From Talinum fruticosum (Eukaryota; Streptophyta; Magnoliopsida; Caryophyllales; Talinaceae), in the NCBI GenBank assembly GCA_021018815.1, contig JAITYX010000041.1, forward strand, positions 4,154,001 to 4,218,000: DNA of 64,000 nt. The letters are read 5' to 3'. Positions 11,734-24,602 of the stretch are shown one piece after another (position 1 is the stretch's first letter; every line of letters begins with the position of its first letter). The notes beneath the pieces were generated by a model. That model made no database searches and was not told where the DNA came from. It worked only from the letters and a program-made list of their open reading frames with translations. Made by a program: the position numbers and the translations under genes.

Positions 11734-12084
11734 ACACCTTATAGATATACCTCATTCATGGTCGAGGGTTTCTCATACATGTTGGACAACGCCTCAAGCG
11801 GCCCCTTCATTATTTCCTAATCCATTACGTTGAACGCCACATTCTTCGTCAACGTCAATCTCACCATCCCTAGTGCTTGCAGATCGAGCACCTTCCAAAC
11901 CTTCTACTCCATTTCGACCGGCTTCTCTCCAAGAGGTTGATACAACTCCTTCTAGTACAGCAAGTCTTAGATTTGCATTTTTCTGAATGCAAAATCTTTG
12001 CCATCGAACTTCTCAATTTTAACCTTACCGCTCTCCATGTTTGATGTGAACTCTCAACTAACCTCACCTCACTCTGAAACCACT

Positions 12085-12560
12085 TGTTAGGATCGAGAGC
12101 TCTCTCACAAATAATAAAACAAATAACAAAAGAAATAACAAAATTGGGACAAGAGATATAACGTGAGAAAATCCAAAATCGGGCAAAAACCATGAATGAT
12201 GCACTAGAATTTTTGGTAGCTTTACAAGGAATTTTATGCTCAAGCCGACACAAACTTACACCTTGCAAATCTGCTACATAACAACAACGGAGGATAAACA
12301 CTCGGTTAAATAGCATTAATATGCATTAACAAAAAGTAATACTGAAGAAAACGACCAAAACCCGAGCAGCTCGAGTAGCCACACAACAGGCATGGGCCGT
12401 GCCCGAGCAACACAACCTTCCCGTGTTGCTAGCTGGGCTGGCGCTTGTTTCTTCATCACGCACGATCCATTCTCGATGCCTCTTGGTCGTGCTCACCATT
12501 CCTTGCCCTGCAATGCGATTTTCGAGCCCGAAACTCACATTAGGCTTCCTATACCCAATA
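12085..12560 (-). repeat. 5' LTR of the 8691-12560 copia element
   Basis: About 476 bp matching the left LTR. On the minus strand it starts TATTGGG and ends CCTAACA, followed by the primer-binding site. Confidence 0.75.
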
Positions 12561-15500
12561 ATTTTTTCATAGAACTCAAATCACATCTCCTGGTTTGGTT
12601 TATACGAGCATAAGTTAACGCTATGTTTGTTACCTCATTGACCTAGCAGATTACAATTATTCACTTAAAGGCACATGCATGTTTGAACTCAACATAATAT
12701 ATAATCAGCCATAAAAGGTACAATATACCAACTATTTTTAAATTAAAGAGCCCAAATAATTATTCTAACATGATTTCGAACTAAATACAAACTTATATGT
12801 ATAAAGAAGCAATGTTTGATTCAAGGGCGGGATGGAAACAAGCTAACATTATGTACCCTTGTTCACTAATAGATCGACAAAAGATGGAAGGTTCAAAGAG
12901 TGAAACATGAGTATTCTTGTATTCTAGTTTTTAATTTTGTTTGTTTCAGTACCTGTCTTGCTATCTTTGTTCCCTGTTGTTGTCATTTATACCATGTTCC
13001 AACCAACTTCTATCGAAAAAAGAAAAGATAACAACTGAGGTGATTTTTGACAAGTCCAGATAACGACATTAATGTAACCAGAAGTCTTTTTTTCCATCTC
13101 ATGATTTACTGCAATTCATCTCTTAGTCAATATTTTTTGTTCACTAGGCAAAGCTTATCTACAACAAAAGGAGTTCCTCAATTTCATTTTTATTATTTCC
13201 AAAGCTCAGCTCACGGTATACTAGTCACCATTAATATATATTTTTTTCCACTAAGAGTTAAAACAAAATAAAAGGATTATTATTTTCTTATGATGGTGGT
13301 TTAGCTAGTTACCACCAATATCAACACTAATTTATTCCTTTTAAGTGGCTTACAAAAATTATTATGACATTCTCATGCGTTAATAATTTATCAATTATAT
13401 TCAATAATATTGAATTCAGGTCCACTGGGAATCATTTTTTACTATAGCTTAGCTAATATAATATCATTCCAGGGAACCTAACTCATCGTGGGATTTAACA
13501 AGCAAGACTTGTAGGCTCACATGCAAGTACACTTTTACATGTAATTCGACTGAATCTAATTACTAAACAATTCTGGTTAACATTTGGACGTAACTTTTAC
13601 ATATAAATTTTTAACCATTAAATCAGATTGGACCTTTGATTATATTATAATAATAAAATCATTTACATGCTATTATATAAAACTTTATATAAATATTTAA
13701 TCCATAATTCAATAAAACAGTCAAGAATTTAATTGCCTTTTACTAGTACTTTTAAAATTAAACTCCCTAAATTAAATTTAGGAAGTAATATAACATATGT
13801 ATAACTTTTCTTTAAAGTTTTCGCACGTCTTACTCCTATGTAAAAATATTTCAATACTTTAATTATAACTTAAAAATCAATAACCCCTAATTTAATAAAT
13901 GGGATATTACATCTTTCCACCATTTAGGGAGTATTCGACTTTACATGAAAAACAAAATTTATTTATGTTTTATGTTATTTTTGTAATTTTTTCTGTTCGT
14001 TTATGTTCGTTTATGTTTGCTTATGTTCTTTTACGTTTGTCTATGTTTGTTCGTTTCTTATTTGACAACTTATTTATGTTCGTTTATATTCGTTTATGAT
14101 ATTTTATGTTCGTTTATATTCATTTATATTCGTTTCTGTTTATATTTTTGTTTATTTGCGTTTTATATGTAAGTTCGAAAATGTCCTTAAAAAGTTTCAT
14201 CCTCGAAACAAATATATATATTATTGGTGCAACCTTTATCTTGTGTATGATCTAATGAATCTCAATATTCATAAAAAAGAGAAAAATATACCAATAATAA
14301 AGAGTTGAGTAACTGGTAAAAGTGCTTCAATATCATAGCGCCTAAGATGTTTTGTGTTGTATATTCCAAATTTGAATGATAATTGTTACCCTTGGGGTTA
14401 TAAAAGGTATATATAATACACATAATTACAACTACATGTAAGATTTTCAAAGGCAAAATTGTTATTGCTCTGGTTGGTAAATGCAGTATATGGCTTGAAC
14501 AGTAGAATAATCCAAAATTTGGTAATTTTTCTGCTTGGACTACAGTGTACTAACATAAAATGTGTTTTTATACCGTCATTTACTTACTTTTTATGAATTA
14601 GGAGGTACTTAATGGTTTTTAAATCTAGCATCTTACGGAACCAGCTTCTGTACAATTATGCAATTCAGAGGTAAGGCTGATACAATGAATCCCTCCTCCA
14701 CCCTGCTTAGGACATGAATTTGAGTTGTAGTGTATAGTGTCATTGATTGAGCATCTGAACAGGATATATTTTGCATCTTACTGATATTCAATCAGTGTTA
14801 GCTATCCATATTCAAATTAAAAAATAAACATATGGCATCCTTGGAGCCTTGTGTAAGCTATGTGGGAAATCGTTTGATATATGAGTTGTTATACTTCCAT
14901 AAGCAAATTATTACAATATTAATGGTTTTTAATATTTTGTAGCATCTTATTACTCAATAAGAGCATTGAGAATTACTGCTTCTTGTACCATAACAACTGT
15001 TGAAAACGATGTAAAAAAGGGACCAAGTTGAACGTGTTATGAAGTATGAAGTGTTGTGATATGTGATGTAGTTTACTTATTTTTTTATGTTTATTCTGCA
15101 GAATCATATCTTGCATACTTCAATGCTAGCTCAAATCAAATTGCTTGGTGGATCATGGAGAACCATCGTGAATACTTTGATAGGTTAAAGCTCATACTTA
15201 ACTGAATGAAAATGCTTGTATTTCTTTCCGAATGCAGTCCAAGCAATTGCTAGCCCAGTCTAAGGAGGATAATATCACTTTGACCTCTCAAACTGCATTG
15301 ATTCCCCTTTCTATCAATGATGAGTTGGATGTCTCAGAATAAGACTTTGAATGAAAATCTCCCTATTGAACCATGACTGATTAAATGATTTCTATTATAC
15401 TTATTCCCTTTCCATAGCCCAAGGCTCCCTACAAAAAGAATTCAAACAAACTGCAAATTAATAAAAATGAAACATAATATCAAGTTGTAGAAAATGTCCA

Positions 15501-17026
15501 ATAGGTAATGGACAGAAGTCGATTATGAGCAAAAACTCATTATGGCTTTCAGAACTTGTAATTCTTCTCCAATAATTTTCAGGTTCAAGGAAAGGGCAAA
15601 CGTAATCAAGTGTAGTACTAGAGAGAGTGGTAGACCGCAGATAAATTGTATGAAGAAACTTTAAAAGGTGGGTTCAACCTTGAGTGCAACGGTAACTCTT
15701 GACGATACAAACTTTCATGGTTTTACCCTCTATAAATGACAATCCACCAGCGCACCAACCTCTCTTTGAGTATAACCTATAAAGTTTATTTATACTTGGG
15801 TCACCTTCAGGAGGACAGAAACAGTAATGATTCTCATCCGTTGTAAATTGTTATAAGGTTAGTATTATTAATCAAAAGATTCAAAACACAAAAGGGTCTG
15901 CCTCCAACAGATATGGCATGTCTTATGAGTATAATTGGAACCACTGGTAGCTTTCTTGTTGAGGGCCAGCAGATCTTCTTAGTCCTTAAGTATGAGATTT
16001 TAGATAATCAATCACCCCAACATAGGAGATTAGGTTTTTAAGAAAAAAATAAAAAGGATGAAAGAAGCAAATAAACCAAGCCAAGTGAGATTCTGCCAAG
16101 TCAATTTGCAGGTGTTGAGGGTGGTAGTTCAAGTTGCAGTCTATTTTATAACGTGTTGGCTTAATTTTCATTCCAAGTGACACGTGCACCTATGAAGAAA
16201 CTCATAAGAAGTGACACGTACACCTAAGAACCTCCTTCATAGATGAGCTCATAAAAAATTAGCCCGCAAAAATTTACTTAGATCCCTCCAAATAAATTCC
16301 AAGGCTCAAACACACACACACAAACACACACACAATAAACATTAACTCTAATACAATTTGTTAAGGACCGAAGAAGGATGCAAGGAGAAGATCAAGCTCA
16401 CTATGTATTCCACACATAGAAATCGATCAACAATCCCATGAAACATCCCTCTCAAAAGCTTCTTCACTTAATTTTCTACAAATGTGACAATTGGATCGCC
16501 TTAATAGACAACCCATATATGATTCCCACCAGTCCCAAACAAGTCAAGTTCAATTAACTTATAATTCTGTTCTTTAATTGAACCACAAAACCTTGCAACT
16601 TTTAGCAATAAGAAAATACTACAAAAACTTGCTACTTTTAGCAATAAGAAAATACAACTAAATTTGAGAGTTAACATGAATAGGGGAAAAAGTAGGGTAG
16701 AACATAATCAGAAAAGGAGGATAAAGTGTAATTACTCGTAGAAAATCTTATTAATGGCGAGAGATTCAGCTACTTTTAGAGAATTCATGTTTTGTTTAGG
16801 TATCACTTTACGTATTCAAATCAAGTGTTATGCCTATGCATCCAGAGTCTGCTGCTAATAGTTTAGCTTAAATAGAGAGTTGCTGAGTAGAAGCACAAAG
16901 TATAATGATTGTTGCAAACAAGTGATCTGTTATCAGTGCAAGGCTAAGAGTTGTCAATTTGTGTGTTAACTTTTAAAATCTACCTTGTGTTATTGTTTTT
17001 ACATTCAAGTTTTGTGTTGTGTTGGT
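12561..17026. other. Long interval without a supported gene
   Basis: AT-rich DNA. Open frames under 80 codons show no motif. Two short stretches look exon-like, near 15100-15190 and near 15230-15340 (after a TTTCCGAATGCAG acceptor-like sequence, reading SKQLLAQSKEDN), but I could not assign them. They lie upstream of and on the same strand as the DPB2 fragment, so they could be degraded exons of it. Confidence 0.3.
13990..14150 (+). repeat. Degenerate minisatellite of TTCGTTTATG units
   Basis: Roughly a dozen imperfect 10-12 bp units based on TTCGTTTATG. The complementary motif AAACGAACATAAACGAAC occurs at 4978-4995, so the word is dispersed in this genome. Confidence 0.7.
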
Positions 17027-17491
17027 ACTAGATGTACCGGGGCACTTCCTATTCATGGGAATGCACCTGCAAAGATGGCCTTATATAAAAAATTCAATTT
17101 GAGTTATTGTCTCAGCAGCTTTTACGCAATCTACATTTCTCAGTACATGCATTTGAAGCTCAATCTTCAAGCTTTGGGTGTTGTGAGATATATATGTATA
17201 ATCCTCCATTTACTTTTATGTTGACTTGCATTTGTCTTGGTATTCGCTAATGTACATTATGACCAGAAATATTATTTTTTAGTTACTCCCCTTTATTCTT
17301 CATTTTGTTTTGCTTTCATTTGTTAATACAGTGTATTACACATTTTCAGATAGTTTCAATTCAGAATCTAAATTGGCAAATAGAACACAGGTGGATTATG
17401 GGTGTAATATCTCAGCTGAAAGATGGCCATTACTATCTTGAGGACCTTATTGCCTATGTGGAAGTCGATTTAGCCAGTGCAATATCCTTGT
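17027..17491 (+). pseudogene. DPB2: DNA polymerase epsilon subunit B (DPB2/POLE2-like) gene fragment
   Basis: Two exon-like pieces on the plus strand match the middle of the non-catalytic B subunit of replicative DNA polymerase epsilon. The first (about 17030-17105) reads TGALPIHGNAPAKMALYKKF, matching the family segment with IHG-x-A-x-AK-x-ALY. The second (about 17345-17491) reads WIMGVISQLKDGHYYLEDL followed by a VEVDLASAIS-like end, matching the OB-fold segment W-V-x-G-V-I-S-Q-L-E-D-G-H-F-Y-L-E-D-L. Order and spacing fit two neighbouring exons with an intron of about 200 bp. The following family segment and the phosphoesterase-like domain are absent downstream, and a stop follows at 17492. 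I therefore call it a truncated gene fragment, probably left by duplication or capture. Confidence 0.75.
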
Positions 17492-17599
17492 GACATAAAA
17501 GCTTTCCCTCTCTTTGTATTAGGTGTCTATTTTTGTTTGCACAATATTTCATTTACAAAACGTTATAGTGTTGAATATAACCATCACTAGAAGTACATC

Positions 17600-17805
17600 C
17601 ACAAAGGGATAGTCCAGTGGCAATGATGCACCTCCCATCTTTAAGGTGTGGGCTTGTCATATCCACTATGGACATTGGGAGAGGAGGTTTCCATCCTTAT
17701 CCCTTCGCCAAAAACTGCCCATTTTGGTGTACCACGGGTAGGGAGGTTTTAGATCGATTGTCTTTCGTGTCTCGCTTAAAAATGGTTGCTAAAAGTACAC
17801 CACAC
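17600..17805 (+). mobile_element. tRNA-derived SINE-like sequence
   Basis: A GGGATAGTCCAGTGGCAATG stretch resembles a tRNA 5' part with an A box. About 35 bp on, GGTGTGGGCTTGTCATATCC resembles a worn B box. AAGTACA words flank the segment on both sides (near 17591 and near 17794) and may be a target duplication. The family was not recognised and the signal is weak. Confidence 0.4.
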
Positions 17806-19308
17806 TAATAAACGTTAATATAGCAATCAATTTGCTAGCAACATTGAAGATTGATTGTATTCCTATGTTAATCCTTTGTATTCAACTGTTAACACATTCA
17901 TGTACTTTGCTTCACTTGTGAATGCAACCGGTGATGAATATGCAACAGCAATCTAAGGGCGCATTTTCTTCACTTGGAATTCCTTCTTGCAGATTTAGGG
18001 CTTAAAGGAGTGGGAGTATGAGATATTAACTTCTATGAGTGTACAAACAATATAGCACATATTGCCTCTAAAAGACGCATACCTTATTCATGATCTTCAA
18101 TTCTCTTAGTATATGTGCTAATGGTTATTGTAAAGCAATGTATGCTTTGAAAATAGAATTGTTTGCAACTATGGGTTTCGGGTAGATCAAAGTTTTTGAG
18201 CTATTTTTCTATAAGGCAATGTATGCTTTAAAAAGAGAATTGTTTACAAGATTTTTAATTAAGAGATTTTTACTTTTTATATACTTCTCACTTTATTTGA
18301 AATAAAAATTTCAATTATTTCTTTTATTAGAAGAAACATCACTAAACTTCTATACAATTTAATTAACAAACTAAAATATAATTTATAATAGTATTATTTT
18401 TTATTTTGTACGCACGGGGCATTTGCAACTTGTATTGCAGAAGTTTGCAAGTATCTTCATTCAAACAGAGTACCCATGAGGTTTAAAGTTTTCCTATTAA
18501 TGTAATACTCTCTGTTTATCAGAAAAATGCACAATGTAATAATTATTAAATCTAAAATTTTTTATTTTTCAGATTGGGCTCAGAACTTTTGGGCTTGGAC
18601 ATTTGGGGCCGAAGAGTAGACAACAGTATGGTACCTGTGGGTGCTCCGTATAACAAGTTGTTAGAATCGGGATGCTAATTAAAATTGATCGGGATTGTTA
18701 GAATCGGAATCATAGAATTGGATCGAGGATCATAAGATTCTAATTTTTTTATAATAGTGAAAATTCTTTTATAAGAATAAAAATCTTAACAAGCATTTAT
18801 AAAAATTTATAGAAACTAATCTAACTATACTTTTTCAAAGATTTTGTTTCAAAAGCATATTATTGTGATGAATTCTTGAATAAAATTTTGCATTAACAAT
18901 TTACGAAATTTATTTAGAATCGTGGATCGGATTGTAGGATCACAGAATCGTGTTATGATCCTATCATAGATTTTTTAAACTAAATTAGGATAATAGATTC
19001 TAATACATTTAAGATTCTAATGAGAGTTGGATCGATGAAGGATTTTTGGATCGTAGAACTGTAGGATCGCAAGATATGAATCAGGAGTTTAATAACTATG
19101 CCGTATAATGATTACATGTTGTTGTTATGTAAGTAGGTATTTTTTGTTTTATTTAATTTATCCCGATACAAAGTAATAATAATAAGTTTAAAAAACATAA
19201 GTTGATGTATTTCTATTTAAATAATTAAAAACAGTAACCTTTTTAAAAAGTTTCATATAACTTGAAACCTATTTGTCATTATTTATATTTAACTCATTAT
19301 GACATTAA
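17806..19308. other. Non-coding interval with GATTCTA / AGAATCG repeats
   Basis: No gene seen. Between 18660 and 19090 the words AGAATCG, GATTCTA and GGATCG recur in both orientations, suggesting an old MITE-type insertion whose ends I could not fix. Confidence 0.35.
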
Positions 19309-19779
19309 GGCTCTATTTGATTCTAAGAAAATTAGAAGGAAAGAAAAAAATGTGGAAAATGAATTTCTTTCCCTTATTTGAATTGAAGAAAAAGGAGAGA
19401 AAAAAGTTTGATGGAAAAACTCATGGAAAATTTAATCAATTTGGTCAATGATATTTTCCTTCCAAAATTGAGAGGAAAATGGAAGAAAAAATTCACAAAG
19501 AGAGAGAAATGGAGAAAAGAGAGAGAATCCTATTAAGAAAGGTCATTAAGAATTTTCTCTCTCCTCTCAATTAATCAATTTTATTGAGTATTTTTTCTCT
19601 CCTCTCTATGACAATGTAGTGATGGGTAAGAAGTTGGAAAATGATTATGCTTTTTTCCCTCTATTTTTCCTTGAACCAAGCACAAGAAAAAAATTAATTT
19701 TCCTTAACTTTTTTTCCTCATTACTTTTTTTCCATTTAAATTTTCTTTCCAACCTATTTTCTTCAAATCAAATATAACC
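19309..19779. mobile_element. PIF/Harbinger (Tourist-like) MITE
   Basis: Terminal inverted repeats: the left end reads GGCTCTATTTGATTCTAAG and the right end, reverse-complemented, GGTTATATTTGATTTGAAG. The element is flanked by the trinucleotide TAA on both sides (19306-19308 and 19780-19782), the usual target duplication of this superfamily. It is 471 bp, purine-rich in one arm and pyrimidine-rich in the other, with no coding capacity. Confidence 0.75.
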
Positions 19780-19782
19780 TAA

Positions 19783-20655
19783 AAGAGATTTGTACAAAAA
19801 GTAAAGACAACATTTAGTCCAAATTGACAGTATTGTATATGTTCTTTAAAAAATTAAAACAAATAAGTTTTAGAAATATACACATCGAACATAATAAATA
19901 TATGATAATATATTTTTATAAAAATATTAATCTATAGTTATTTTTGTTAAATGTATGACCCACTTAAACATCTTGTATGTCACTTATACCTCCACTCTAC
20001 TAACTTTTAATATTTATTAGTTTTTGACCCATGCATTGCGTATAATTCCCCAAGTGTTGATTATGTATCAATTCTTATTATACTTCTTGATGTTTAGTTG
20101 TAATAGTGTAGTTCTTATTATATTTGTATTAGTTCCAATTCTCATTATATAAATGAGAATATGAAAGAAATAAAAATAAAATAAATGGTCGACATTAAGA
20201 CAATGAAAGAGAGGATAATATATTCCCCTAATTTATAATCTCGCCATCCCATATTATTTGCGTGTTATTCTTTTATGGATGTCTCAAATTATTTGTTTGG
20301 TTTTTATTTATATATATAAAACTAAGGTTTCTTTCTTTAAATGCCCTCATGATAATCAGAACGTAATAATTAATAATATAAAATAATTAGGGTATAATTT
20401 ATATCTTGTTAACTGATTTCCTTAAAATTCATATTTCGTCAAACTATGTAATTAAATTGGGATAAAGGGAGTATATTCTAACAAATAAAAGCTAACTAAA
20501 AAGGTTTTAAGAAAAGAGCACACCAAATGTAGAGCATAATAAGGTTATAAGTCATAAAAGTTTATTTACTTTCCGCTCATATTTATAATAATGACAAAGA
20601 CAGATAAAGAACAATAAAAAAAAAATGAATGAAGAACAAAATAACATTATATAAG
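19783..20655. other. Non-coding AT-rich interval
   Basis: No gene or repeat boundary recognised between the Tourist-like MITE and the LINE. Confidence 0.4.
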
Positions 20656-20659
20656 TCTT

Positions 20660-21222
20660 CTATTTGTTGGGGATTTCAGACCCATAAATCTGTGCAACAG
20701 CTCGTGTAAAATTCTTGCCAAAGTGTTGGTCAATAGGATTAAATCTTTTCTTCTTGATCTGATTAACTTTGCTCAGTTTAGCTTTCTTGTTGGGACAGAG
20801 ATTATAGATAATATCCTCTTGGTGAAAAAGTTGGCATTTCATATTAGAATATGTAAAACTCAGAGTAATGGGTAGCGAGGTGAGCTTATTACTCTTTCAC
20901 GATGCTTAACCAAATGGAATGAATGTTTCATGGCAAAGCGATTATTTAAGGGTAAAAGATTGGTAATGGTAAGGATACATCCTTTTGGTTTGATAAAGGG
21001 CTACCTAGTGGACCTCTTATTGAAAACTAGGGTGTATTGGTTCCTTCTAACAAAGAGCATCTTCATGTCAGTCCATTGGCTAGTGATGTGTTTGGTGTAC
21101 TAGATTGACTAGGAAGTGGGTGCATTATGTTTTTCTAGGTTTTCTGAATTTTATCCCTCCTCTCCACCCTTCTCACCCTAATGATAAACTTGTTTGGGAG
21201 CTTACTCCTGATGGTAAGTTCA
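20660..21222 (+). pseudogene. LINE reverse-transcriptase remnant (5' part)
   Basis: Motifs in order: FRPINLCN with KILAKVLVNRIK, the segment FLVGTEIIDNILLVKKLAFH (compare FVPGRQISDNILL), then after a deletion GNGKDTSFWFDKGLPSGPLI-like sequence and LVWELTPDG. The catalytic FADD block is missing because about 500 bp appear deleted near 20850. Frame changes are present. Confidence 0.75.
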
Positions 21223-21367
21223 TGTTAGAGAATTAGAGAGACTTGAGCGGAAGTGATTCAAATGAAAATGTTTATAATCAAAAGTAAAACAATGATGAAA
21301 GCACTAAATCAATGGCCAAGAGGAATTTTTACGTGGAAATCCAATGTGGGAAAAAAATCATGGACAC

Positions 21368-21535
21368 CGATAGAATGTAATCCCTTGCTTTGATTGATGA
21401 TAATACAAGAATACTTATACTAAGTACAAGAGAGAGTTTAGGCTAAAATCAAGGAAAGGATATTTACAATATTCTAAACTAAGTGCTAAAGTATAATGCA
21501 AGAATAAAATTATTTCCATAATGTGATATCTAATA
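21368..21535 (-). repeat. 3' LTR of the Ale-like copia element
   Basis: 168 bp; 165 of 168 positions agree with the partner at 26066-26233. Differences are at the first base (C versus T) and two transitions in the middle. Minus-strand ends are TATTAG...CTATCG; the partner ends CTATCA. Confidence 0.92.
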
Positions 21536-22064
21536 CATCCCCGCAGTGGAAGCGGGAGGTTGTCGAACGCTGAGACTGTCCCCGAAATCCAGTAAATAAA
21601 ACACGGGGAAGGCCCTTGGTAAAAATATCTGCAATTTGATAACGCGATGGAACATGTAGAACCCGAACTTGACCACGCACTACCTTTTCCCGGACAAAGT
21701 GTATGTCCATTTCAATGTGTTTAGTGCGTTGATGTTGAACGGGATTACCGAGAAAGGTATATAGCACCGACATTGTCACAATAGACAAGAGTAGCTGTAG
21801 AAACGGGACAATGAAGCTCAAGAAGAAGATTGCGAAGCCAGCATGATTCAGCAACCACATTAGCAACACCACGATATTCAGCTTCAGCACTAGATCGGGA
21901 CGAGTAGGTTGGCGTTTGGATGACCACGAGATGAGGCTGTCTCCTAAAAACACACAATAGCCAGATGTCGAACGACGAGTATCAGGGCATCCACCCCAAT
22001 CAGCATCGGTGTATGAACGAAGACCGGAGAAGGAGGAGCGATACGAGATGAAGACCAAAAGCAA
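21510..22064 (-). pseudogene. copia RNase H domain, frameshifted
   Basis: The minus-strand frame has [20 protein letters not shown], the standard copia RNase H opening with the catalytic Asp of DADW, then a VFLG...SWSSKRQ block. A second frame (21745-21957) carries [20 protein letters not shown] with the catalytic Glu and the later Asp in VYCDN. The first frame then returns with [15 protein letters not shown] and the terminal ADIFTKGL. At least two frame changes separate these blocks, yet all expected motifs are present. Confidence 0.85.
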
Positions 22065-22346
22065 GAGTGCCCTGAAGGTATCGTAGTATGCGTTTTAGAG
22101 ACGTCATATGGGCTTGCATGGGATTATGCATATGAAGACAAACCTCGTTGTACAGCATAAGATATATCGGGCCGTGTGAACGTAAGGTATTGAAAAGCGC
22201 GGCAAGACTGCGATACGATTTAGGATCCGAGAATGGAGAGTCTGCGGAAGCTGGGAGTTTGCTTTGGTATTAACAGGTGTAGGAGTAGGTTTGCAGGAGA
22301 TCATACCAGCACGATGGAGAATATCCTCGGCATACTTGTTTTTGGC

Positions 22347-23615
22347 TTAGGAATAGGCCCGAGGCATGTTGAGTGACAGCAATGCCCAAAAATAACTTAA
22401 CGGACCCAAATCTTTCATGGCAAACTCGGAACTAAGGAGGGTCATGATGCACTGGCAAAGAAGATCGAGAGGAAGTGGTAAGAATGATGTCATCCACATA
22501 CGAAGTATATAAGCCATGTCCGAGCCATGCCGATAGATGAAAAGGGAATGATCGAGCTGACTATGGATGAAGCCAATTGTGGAGACATAATCCGCAAAAC
22601 GCCGATACCGGGCCCGTGGAGCTTGCTTGAGACCATATAATGATTTCTTGAGTAAGCGGACATGATCGGGATAGTGGGGATCACGAAAACCAAGTGGTTG
22701 ATGCATGTAGACAGTTTCACTAAGATTACCATGCAAAAATGCATGTTTGACATCCAACCGATGAATGGACCAAGATTTAGAGAGAGCAATGCTGAGAACT
22801 GTCCCGATGGTAGCTGGTTTAACCACGGGGCTAAAAGTCTCGAGGCAATCAACGCCAATTTCTTGTGACCTGCCATCACCAACAAGACGGGCTTTGTGCC
22901 GCTCAAAAGAACCATCAGAATTCTTTTTGTGTCTAAAAATCCACATAGACCGAATAACATTCACATTAGAAGGACGAGTAACTAGCTCCCATGTCTTATT
23001 TTGAATAAGAGCATCAAATTCATCGATCATGGCCTGTTTCCAATTCGGGTCAGATAAGGCATCCTTTGGGTTACGGGGTAGAGGGGAAGGGGACGTGGAG
23101 GCAAGAAGGTTAAGGGGTTGTTTAGGCTTGAAAATACCATGCATGCTTCTAGTGGTCATGGTTCGGGTGGGCTGATCCGAGGAGGTGGACACGTTGGGCC
23201 GGGGAGCGACAGTAGGCGAGCAAGAGGTAGGGCGAGACGGGGAAGTGGGTTGGGTTGGGTGAGCGACGAAGCGGGGAAGGAGAGAGAGGGAAGCGGAGCT
23301 GGGGATTGGGCCTGTCGCGGCCCGGGCTCGAACGAGTGGCGAGAGGGAAACAGCGAGGCCCGGGCATAGGAGGGAGAGTGTGCGGCTGGGCTTGAGGCGG
23401 TGGAGGTGGTTGGGCCTGATAAGCAGCAGGCGTGGGAGAGGAAAAATGAGGCAAGGAAGGTTGGGCTGGCGTGGTGGGTTGGGTTGAGACAGAACCGGGA
23501 ACCGTGGAGCTGTGGAAAAAATAGGGAGTAAGGCCAGAATCAAGAAAGCCATAAGAAGAAGAGGAGGGAGAGTGAAATTTGGAGTAAGGAAATTGAAACT
23601 CATCAAAGATGACAT
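22347..23615 (-). pseudogene. copia reverse transcriptase domain, frameshifted at YVDD
   Basis: A 422-codon frame with a proline/serine-rich linker, then the RT domain: PNWKQAMIDEFDALIQNKTW, KARLVGDG, ETFSPVV, LDVKHAFLHGNL and LYGLKQAPRAR. The catalytic YVDD is encoded at 22489-22500 but in another frame than the upstream part, so a frame change lies just before it. The downstream FAMKDLGPLSYFW block is back in the first frame. This pattern (two compensating shifts around intact motifs) could be a real lesion or sequence error. Confidence 0.88.
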
Positions 23616-24362
23616 GACGAGAAATAATTATTTTGCTGGAAGTAACGTCCAAACACTTGTAACCACGATGATTCGGTGGATAACCCAAGAAAATGCAAGG
23701 CGTAGATCTGGATTGTAATTTGTTAATGGAAGAAGAAGGAAATAATGGGTAACATAAGCAACCAAAAATACGAAGGTGAGTATAAGAAGGATCACGATGG
23801 TAGAGAAGTTTAGTGGGGGAAAAATTATTGAGAATTTTATGGGGAAGAATATTAAGAAGGTAAGTGGCCATGTGAAGAGCATGATGCCAAAAAGAGGGAG
23901 GAAGAGAAGCATGAGCGAGAAGACTGCGAATCATATTGTTAATGGTACGAATTTGTCGTTCAGCTTTGCCATTTTGTGGGGAAGTATGGGGACAAGAAAA
24001 ACGGAATGTCATACCATTAGTGTTACAAAATGAGGTGAACGAGGCATTATTAAATTCACGTCCATTATCACATTGAAAACTTTTGATGTGGGCATGAAAT
24101 TGAGTATAGACAAAAGAACTGAAATTCTGAAGAGAGAGAAGACTTGAGATTTATGGCCAATAGGAAAAGTCCAAAGAAAGTTCATATAGTCATCCAACAA
24201 GAGCATATAATATTTGTGACCGGCGGAACTCAAAATAGGAGATGTCCACAAGTCACTATGAATAATATCGAAGGGTATTGACGTAAAATTTAAAGAAGGG
24301 GAAAAAGGCAACTTTATTTGTTTACCAAAAATACAAGATTGACAAATGGTGGAAGAGGGCAA
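23149..24362 (-). pseudogene. copia integrase region, two overlapping frames
   Basis: 24009-24362 encodes the GAG-pre-integrase end (CQSCIFGKQIKLPF with the C-x2-C pair of the HHCC zinc site) and IIHSDLW, carrying the first catalytic Asp of the DDE triad, then LLLDDYMNFLW. 23149-24012 encodes SPHTSPQNGKAERQIRTINN, which carries the catalytic Glu, and continues into RIFGCLCYP and FLGYPPNHRGYKC. One frame change near 24010 removes the segment carrying the second Asp block from a single frame. All conserved blocks are recognisable. Confidence 0.88.
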
Positions 24363-24602
24363 ATGTTTGCAATCTATAGACCGATTATTGCGAAGGGAGT
24401 TGATGACATGTGCTCCCGGATGACCTAAACGACTATGCCAAATAGTAGGAGAAATAGCGGCAAAGGATAGTGAAGCGGAGGAAACAGGAGGAGAAGGAGG
24501 CGGAAGAGAATAGAGGTCCCGGTGCTGTCACACCTCATAAGGTGTGTCCCTCGTCGGAAGGTCCTTCACGAAAAACCAAAAGGATCAAATTCAACGGACA
24601 CT

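Larger units (their letters stand above)
8691..12560 (-). mobile_element. Decayed Ty1/copia LTR retrotransposon, minus orientation
   Basis: Direct repeats at 8691-9215 and 12085-12560 are the LTRs. The right one is the 5' LTR because a primer-binding site (GTGGTTTCAGAG on the minus strand, resembling the initiator tRNA-Met complement) abuts it at 12071-12082. A purine tract reading AAGTGAGAGA on the minus strand abuts the left LTR at 9216-9226. Flanking 5-mers ATATT and ATTTT agree at four of five bases. The interior holds a copia gag piece at 11545-11733 and a GHFKKN zinc-knuckle trace near 10140-10160. Integrase and reverse transcriptase were not found, so the copy is internally deleted and old. 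Confidence 0.75.
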
